Shown here: positions 42,201 through 45,540 of the stretch, in pieces
How the letters are laid out: every line of letters starts with the position of its first letter
How positions within the stretch are numbered: position 1 is the first letter of the stretch
DNA from: Byssovorax sp.
GTDB lineage: Bacteria > Myxococcota_A > Polyangia > Polyangiales > Polyangiaceae
Length of the DNA stretch: 45,540 nucleotides
Direction: 5' to 3'
Assembly (NCBI GenBank): GCA_025362495.1
Contig: JANYGI010000088.1
Coordinates: forward strand, 1-45,540
Position numbers and translations under genes: made by a program
The notes under the pieces: model-generated
Database searches by the model: none
What the model was told of the DNA's origin: nothing
Seen by the model: the letters and a program-made list of their open reading frames with translations, nothing else

Positions 42201-42264
42201 GCCCGACGCGCCACCCGCCAAGAAGCGGCCTCCGCGCGAGCGAAGGAGCACGGCCGAGGCCTGA
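39205..42264 (+). CDS. uvrA: UvrABC excinuclease subunit A
   Basis: Damage-recognition ATPase of nucleotide excision repair, loading UvrB onto bulky lesions. The 1019-residue protein has both ABC modules: Walker A '[20 protein letters not shown]' and '[15 protein letters not shown]', signatures '[16 protein letters not shown]' and '[16 protein letters not shown]', Walker B '[13 protein letters not shown]' and '[13 protein letters not shown]'. The C-terminal zinc finger is normal (CEAC ... CEVC). The first zinc module has Cys295-X6-Cys302 ... Cys323-X2-Cys326, where the usual first pair is CX2C. An Ala/Lys-rich N-terminus of about 45 residues precedes the core, longer than in E. coli UvrA. It follows nth by 3 bases, so the Fic-like gene, nth and uvrA form one operon. 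Confidence 0.97.
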   Translation: [1019 protein letters not shown]

Positions 42265-42319
42265 TCGCGTTCGCCGTCCCTCGCCACATCAGGAGGAAGC
42301 GAAGATTCCACTCGCTCCC

Positions 42320-42328
42320 TGCTAGTGT
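42320..42328 (+). promoter_or_regulatory. extended -10 (TGCTAGTGT) before the kinase remnant
   Basis: TGCTAGTGT lies 9 bases before the ATG at 42338, the same arrangement as at folD, so transcription would start close to the start codon. It suggests the dead kinase gene may still be transcribed. No clear -35 seen. Confidence 0.35.
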
Positions 42329-42337
42329 GAGAGTCGG

Positions 42338-42691
42338 ATGACCGAGCCCACCCGCGTCGGAGACATCATCGACGGGAAATACCGGGTCGAGCGCGTGCTC
42401 GGCCGGGGCGGGATGGGGATCGTGGTCGCCGCGCGCCACCTGCGCCTCGGGCAAGATGTGGCGATCAAGTTCCCCGTCGCGCGCCTCAGCCTTCGTTCCG
42501 ACGTGGTGGCGCGGCTGGTGCGCGAGGGGCGCGCCGCGATGGCGATCCGCAGCGAGCACGTGGCGCGGGTCCACGACGTCGGGACGCTCGACGGCGGCGA
42601 GCCGTACCTGGTGATGGAATACCTGGTCGGCCACGATCTCGGGGCGATCCTCGCCGGATCCGGGCCGCTCGCGATCGGGCGCTCGCCGTGA
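42338..42691 (+). pseudogene. truncated Ser/Thr kinase, N-lobe only
   Basis: The frame encodes 117 residues: 'GKYRVERVLGRGGMGIVVAA' (Gly-rich loop), 'DVAIKFPVARL' (Lys of VAIK), 'AIRSEHVARVHDVG' and 'PYLVMEYLVGHDL', the N-lobe and hinge of a Hanks kinase. It stops directly after 'GPLAIGRSP'. The whole C-lobe (HRD, DFG, APE and beyond, about 170 residues) is missing. The next 340 bases, in another frame, look like the distal tail of the same kinase. A deletion joining hinge to membrane region with a frame change explains this best. It has no enzymatic potential. Confidence 0.85.
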
Positions 42692-43026
42692 TTGCGCTGC
42701 TCGCGGCGCGGGGCCTGCGCCAAACCACCCAACCGACGCCGCCCTCGGCGTCGTTCGCGGCGATCTCGCCGGCTCGGGCGAGCGCGGCTCTGCCGATCGA
42801 CACGGCGACTGCGATGAGGCCTTCTTCCTCGGCAGCGGCAGGGATCGCGGTCCCGACGGGCAAGCTCGAGGCGCCCAAAGTTCCTCTACGGACCTCGATC
42901 CTCCGTGTAGCGTCGCCCTCGGGTCGCTCTTCTGCTTCGAACACTCTCGGCGCTTCGCGGCCACCCTCTGCGGCAACGGAACCACCTCGTGCGCCCCCGC
43001 CCGATCCTCTCGCCGATCCTGACTGA
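42688..43026 (+). pseudogene. remnant of the kinase C-terminal region
   Basis: 112 codons in a different frame from the N-lobe remnant. It begins 'VIALLAARGLR', which with the preceding in-frame 'RALA' resembles the end of a membrane helix. It continues with a Pro/Ala/Ser/Thr-rich linker and ends 'PPPDPLADPD', a style of ending I associate with Polyangia Ser/Thr kinases. Together with the N-lobe it fits one kinase gene that lost its middle. The GTG at 42688 is only a formal start. The tail overlaps the next ORF by 38 bases. Confidence 0.55.
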
Positions 43027-43864
43027 GGGCGACTGGCGCTCTTCGCGCGTGGTCGGGTGGGTGACTGCCACTCTCCTCGTGACGAGCGCCGGATCGGCCC
43101 TCGGGCAACCGACGGTGTCCGACAACCTCTTTCAGGACGGCAAAGCCCTCATGGAGCAGGGCCGGGTCCCCGAGGCCTGCCAGAAATTCGCGGTGAGCCT
43201 CGCGCTCGCGCGGCGCGGCGGGACGCTGCTCAACCTCGCGCTGTGCCGGGCCAAAGAGGGCAAGAACGCCACGGCGATGCGGCTCCTCGCCGAGGCCCGC
43301 GACGTCGCCACCCGCGATGGGCGCGCCGACCGCGCCCTGCTCGCCGCCGAGAGCCTGGAGGCGGTGCGCGCGCGCCTGTCATGGCTGACGCTCAGGCCCG
43401 CGGCCGGCGCGGAGACACCCGGGCTCACCCTCTTTTGCGACGGCGAGACGCTCTCGCCGGGAGCCTGGGGGACGGTACGCGCGCTGAGCGAGCCGGAGGG
43501 CTCGAACACCACGACGAGGCGATCGGTCTACGGCGTCGCCGCAGCCCCCGACGGCGACGTCGTCCTCGTGGGTGACGGTGGGTACGCGGTGAGCCTCGTC
43601 GTCTTCGATCCCGCTCATCCGACCACCAGCGCCCGGGCCGGCGTCGGCACCACCGATTTCATGATCGCCAGGTACTCCGGATCAGGAGAGCTGGTATGGG
43701 CGAGCCTCTTCGGCGATTCGGCCCACGGCAACTCGGTCGCGATCGCTCCCACCGGCGCGATCTGGGCGACCGGCTACTTCGATGGGAATCTCGATCTCGG
43801 CGTCCCGCCCATCCAGGTGAGCCACGGGGGCAACGACATCTTCCTCGCCCGATTCGCCCCCTGA
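42989..43864 (+). CDS. chimeric ORF: TPR-type secreted protein joined to a beta-propeller end
   Basis: 291 residues made of two unrelated parts. Residues about 20-40 are a signal peptide (ending near 'SALGQ'). Residues 45-163 form a TPR-like helical domain ('FQDGKALMEQGRVPEACQKF', 'GTLLNLALCRAKEGKNATAM', 'RLSWLTLRP') of the kind often encoded right after Ser/Thr kinase genes in myxobacteria; it stops inside its PEGA-like sequel ('LSPGAWGTV'). From about residue 165 the protein switches to propeller-type sequence: 'VYGVAAAPDGDVVLVG', 'GTTDFMIARYSGSGELVWAS', 'APTGAIWATGYFDGNLDLG', 'GGNDIFLARFAP'. The junction is near 43475-43505. It may still be expressed, but it looks like a deletion fusion, not a functional design. 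Confidence 0.6.
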   Translation: MRPRPILSPILTEGDWRSSRVVGWVTATLLVTSAGSALGQPTVSDNLFQDGKALMEQGRVPEACQKFAVSLALARRGGTLLNLALCRAKEGKNATAMRLLAEARDVATRDGRADRALLAAESLEAVRARLSWLTLRPAAGAETPGLTLFCDGETLSPGAWGTVRALSEPEGSNTTTRRSVYGVAAAPDGDVVLVGDGGYAVSLVVFDPAHPTTSARAGVGTTDFMIARYSGSGELVWASLFGDSAHGNSVAIAPTGAIWATGYFDGNLDLGVPPIQVSHGGNDIFLARFAP

Positions 43865-43906
43865 AACGGCGGTTCCCTTCGGGCGGTGGTCGCGGTAAAC
43901 GCGGCC

Positions 43907-45540
43907 GTGATCTCCACCAGGAAACGAATCCATGGCCTCTTCGCCGCACTCCTCCTCGGCGCGTCTTTCACCGCCTGCGCCCCTGCGGCCGACGGGCCGC
44001 CTGTGAGCCCCGGGGATGCGGGCGCGAAGCCTGCCGCCTCGACGGCGGCTTCCCTGCCCTCGGCGTCGGCCGCGGCCGGCCCGGTCTCGACGGACGATCA
44101 GGCGCTCACGGCCTTCTCGGCGCGGTTCCTCGCGGCGTACCTCGAGCGCGATCCCGTCCAGGCCACGGCCTCGGGCGAGCACCGCCACGACGGGCGCTAT
44201 GCCGACGTATCGGTCGAGGGCGAGGCCGAGACTCATCGCTTCGTCGAAGGGGCGTTGAAGGAGCTCCTGGCCATCCCGGTGGCCCGCCTCTCCCTCCAGA
44301 GCCGCGTCGATCACGCCATCCTGGAGAATCAGCTCCGATCCTGGCTCTTCGATCTCGACGAGCTCCACGAGCGGGCCTGGAACCCGATGACCTATACCTC
44401 GATGATCGGGGAAGGCATCGATCCCTTGATCACCCGCAGCTTCGCCCCGATCGAGGTGCGCATGAAGAGCCTGCGCGGCCGCCTCGACGGCATCCCGGCC
44501 ATCGTCGCGGTCGCGAAGAAGCGCCTCGCCGGCTCGCCCGAGATCAACACCAGGACGGCCATTCAGCAGAACGCGGGGCTCATCGATCTCTGCGACAAGG
44601 GCCTCGCCGAGCACATCGCCAAGGTGCCCGCGCAGAAGGCGGATCTCGAGGCCTCGGCGAAGCGCGCCGCGGTCGCTCTCAAGGACTTTCAAACGTTCCT
44701 CGAGAAAGACCTGCTCCCCCGCAGCAAGGGTGATTTCCGGCTCGGCCGGGCCCGCTTCGAGAAGAAGCTCCGCTTCACGCTCGACGATCCCACCCTGGTG
44801 GTCGACGGCCTGGTCACGGCGGCCCGCGCGCGGCTCGCGAAGACCCAGGACGACATGCTGGCCACCTCGAAAGAGCTCTGGCCGGCGGTGATGAAGGGCG
44901 CGGCCCTCCCGCCCGACGGGACGCCGGAGCAGAAGAAGGCCCTGATTCGCAAGGTGCTCGACGCCCTCGCCGAGGACCACTCGACCAACGCCACCATCGT
45001 CGGTGACGCCAAGCAGATCCTCACCGAGGCGACGGCGTTCGTGAAGCAACACGATCTCGTGCGCGTGCCCGACGATCCGTGCGGCGTCGTTGAAATGCCC
45101 GAGTACCGGCGTGGCGTGGCCGTGGCGTACTGCGATGCTTCCGGCCCGCTCGAGGCCAAGCCCGAGACGGTGTTCGCCATCTCGCCGACGCCGGCCGACT
45201 GGCCGAAGAAGCGCGCCGACTCGTTCTACCGCGAATACAACAAGAGCATGCTGGCCGAGCTCACCGTGCACGAGGCCATGCCGGGGCACTTCCTCCAGCT
45301 CATGCACAACAACCAGTTCCCGTCCCAGCTCCGCGCCGTGCTCTCGAGCGGGGCCTTCGTCGAGGGCTGGGCCGTCTACGCCGAGTGGGTGATGGCCCAC
45401 GCGGGCTTCGGCGGAGCCAAGGTGCGCTTGATGGAGCAGAAGATGATGCTCCGACTCTGCGTCAACGCCATCCTCGACAACGAGGTCCACGCCGGCACCC
45501 TCGACGAGAAGGGCGCCTTGGCGCTGATGATGAACGAGGC
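43907..45540 (+). CDS. DUF885 metallopeptidase-like lipoprotein, C-terminus cut by window edge
   Basis: At least 544 residues are visible and the gene runs off the right edge. From the GTG at 43907 the start reads (M)ISTRKRIHGLFAALLLGAS then FTAC, a good signal peptide with lipobox; a Pro/Ala/Ser linker follows. The mature protein has the DUF885 hallmarks 'FLAAYLERDPVQATASGEHR', 'QSRVDHAILENQLRSWLFDL', 'ELTVHEAMPGHFLQLMHNN' (zinc motif with His455-Glu456 and His460) and 'EGWAVYAEWVM' (likely third ligand Glu). The family contains putative zinc-dependent peptidases of the cell envelope. A TAAACG at 43896-43901 is 5 bases before the GTG, suggesting another nearly leaderless mRNA. It lies 42 bases after the chimeric ORF. 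Confidence 0.88.
   Translation, partial: MISTRKRIHGLFAALLLGASFTACAPAADGPPVSPGDAGAKPAASTAASLPSASAAAGPVSTDDQALTAFSARFLAAYLERDPVQATASGEHRHDGRYADVSVEGEAETHRFVEGALKELLAIPVARLSLQSRVDHAILENQLRSWLFDLDELHERAWNPMTYTSMIGEGIDPLITRSFAPIEVRMKSLRGRLDGIPAIVAVAKKRLAGSPEINTRTAIQQNAGLIDLCDKGLAEHIAKVPAQKADLEASAKRAAVALKDFQTFLEKDLLPRSKGDFRLGRARFEKKLRFTLDDPTLVVDGLVTAARARLAKTQDDMLATSKELWPAVMKGAALPPDGTPEQKKALIRKVLDALAEDHSTNATIVGDAKQILTEATAFVKQHDLVRVPDDPCGVVEMPEYRRGVAVAYCDASGPLEAKPETVFAISPTPADWPKKRADSFYREYNKSMLAELTVHEAMPGHFLQLMHNNQFPSQLRAVLSSGAFVEGWAVYAEWVMAHAGFGGAKVRLMEQKMMLRLCVNAILDNEVHAGTLDEKGALALMMNE

Overview
The window is about 45.5 kb of very GC-rich bacterial DNA with dense, often overlapping genes. It most resembles a Myxococcota genome, probably of the Polyangia type. 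The signs are many Cys-anchored lipoproteins with Gly/Ser/Thr/Ala-rich linkers, Hanks-type Ser/Thr kinases with PEGA/TonB-type tails, a kelch lipoprotein with 'CDDHNPCTTDSC' Cys-rich motifs, a SUMF1-like lipoprotein, and a possible DUF2378-like protein. I see no rRNA, tRNA, CRISPR array, insertion sequence or prophage gene. The window cuts genes at both ends: an RNase H-like YprB-type protein on the left and a DUF885 lipoprotein on the right.

Layout. 1-4.2 kb (minus): RNase H-like gene, helical-repeat protein, two secreted proteins (one SUMF1-like) and a small DUF2378-like protein. 4.3-7.7 kb (minus): a tightly packed NAD-salvage operon pncB-pncA-Nudix/NrtR-like-coaE, divergent from folD. 8.7-11.8 kb (minus): two lipoproteins and the overlapping pair lspA-lgt, which processes lipoproteins. 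11.9-16.8 kb (minus): a four-gene operon for an exported module made of a lipoprotein with CxxCH and CxxxCH motifs, a lipoprotein with one CxxCH motif, a third lipoprotein, and an RR-signal DUF1501-like protein. A perfect 10-bp inverted repeat lies just upstream. 17.1-18.6 kb (plus): seven-blade kelch lipoprotein, convergent with argS-SPOR. 21.4-22.9 kb (minus): a HAD-like and a nucleotidyltransferase-like gene, both with altered active-site motifs. 22.9-30.9 kb: an intact Ser/Thr kinase carrying a C-terminal TonB-type domain, ftsB, and divergently a 1768-residue protein with a catalytically dead kinase domain followed by a very long TPR array.

31.2-36.6 kb (plus): membrane protein plus a MacA-like adaptor, a MacB-type ATPase and two different FtsX-type permeases, closed by a hairpin terminator. 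36.8-42.3 kb (plus): an operon with an unusual protein (histone-H1-like Lys/Ala/Pro tail plus a Fic-like fold whose catalytic His is Tyr), endonuclease III with the same type of basic tail, and uvrA. 42.3-43.9 kb: a decay zone with a kinase gene that lost its catalytic core and a chimeric ORF joining a TPR-type protein to the end of a beta-propeller protein. 43.9 kb to the end: DUF885 metallopeptidase-like lipoprotein.

The best candidates for an undescribed system are the H1-tail/Fic-like-nth-uvrA operon, the kinase-TonB plus pseudokinase-TPR neighbourhood, and the four-gene exported heme/DUF1501 module. All identifications come from reading motifs by eye; no database search was run.
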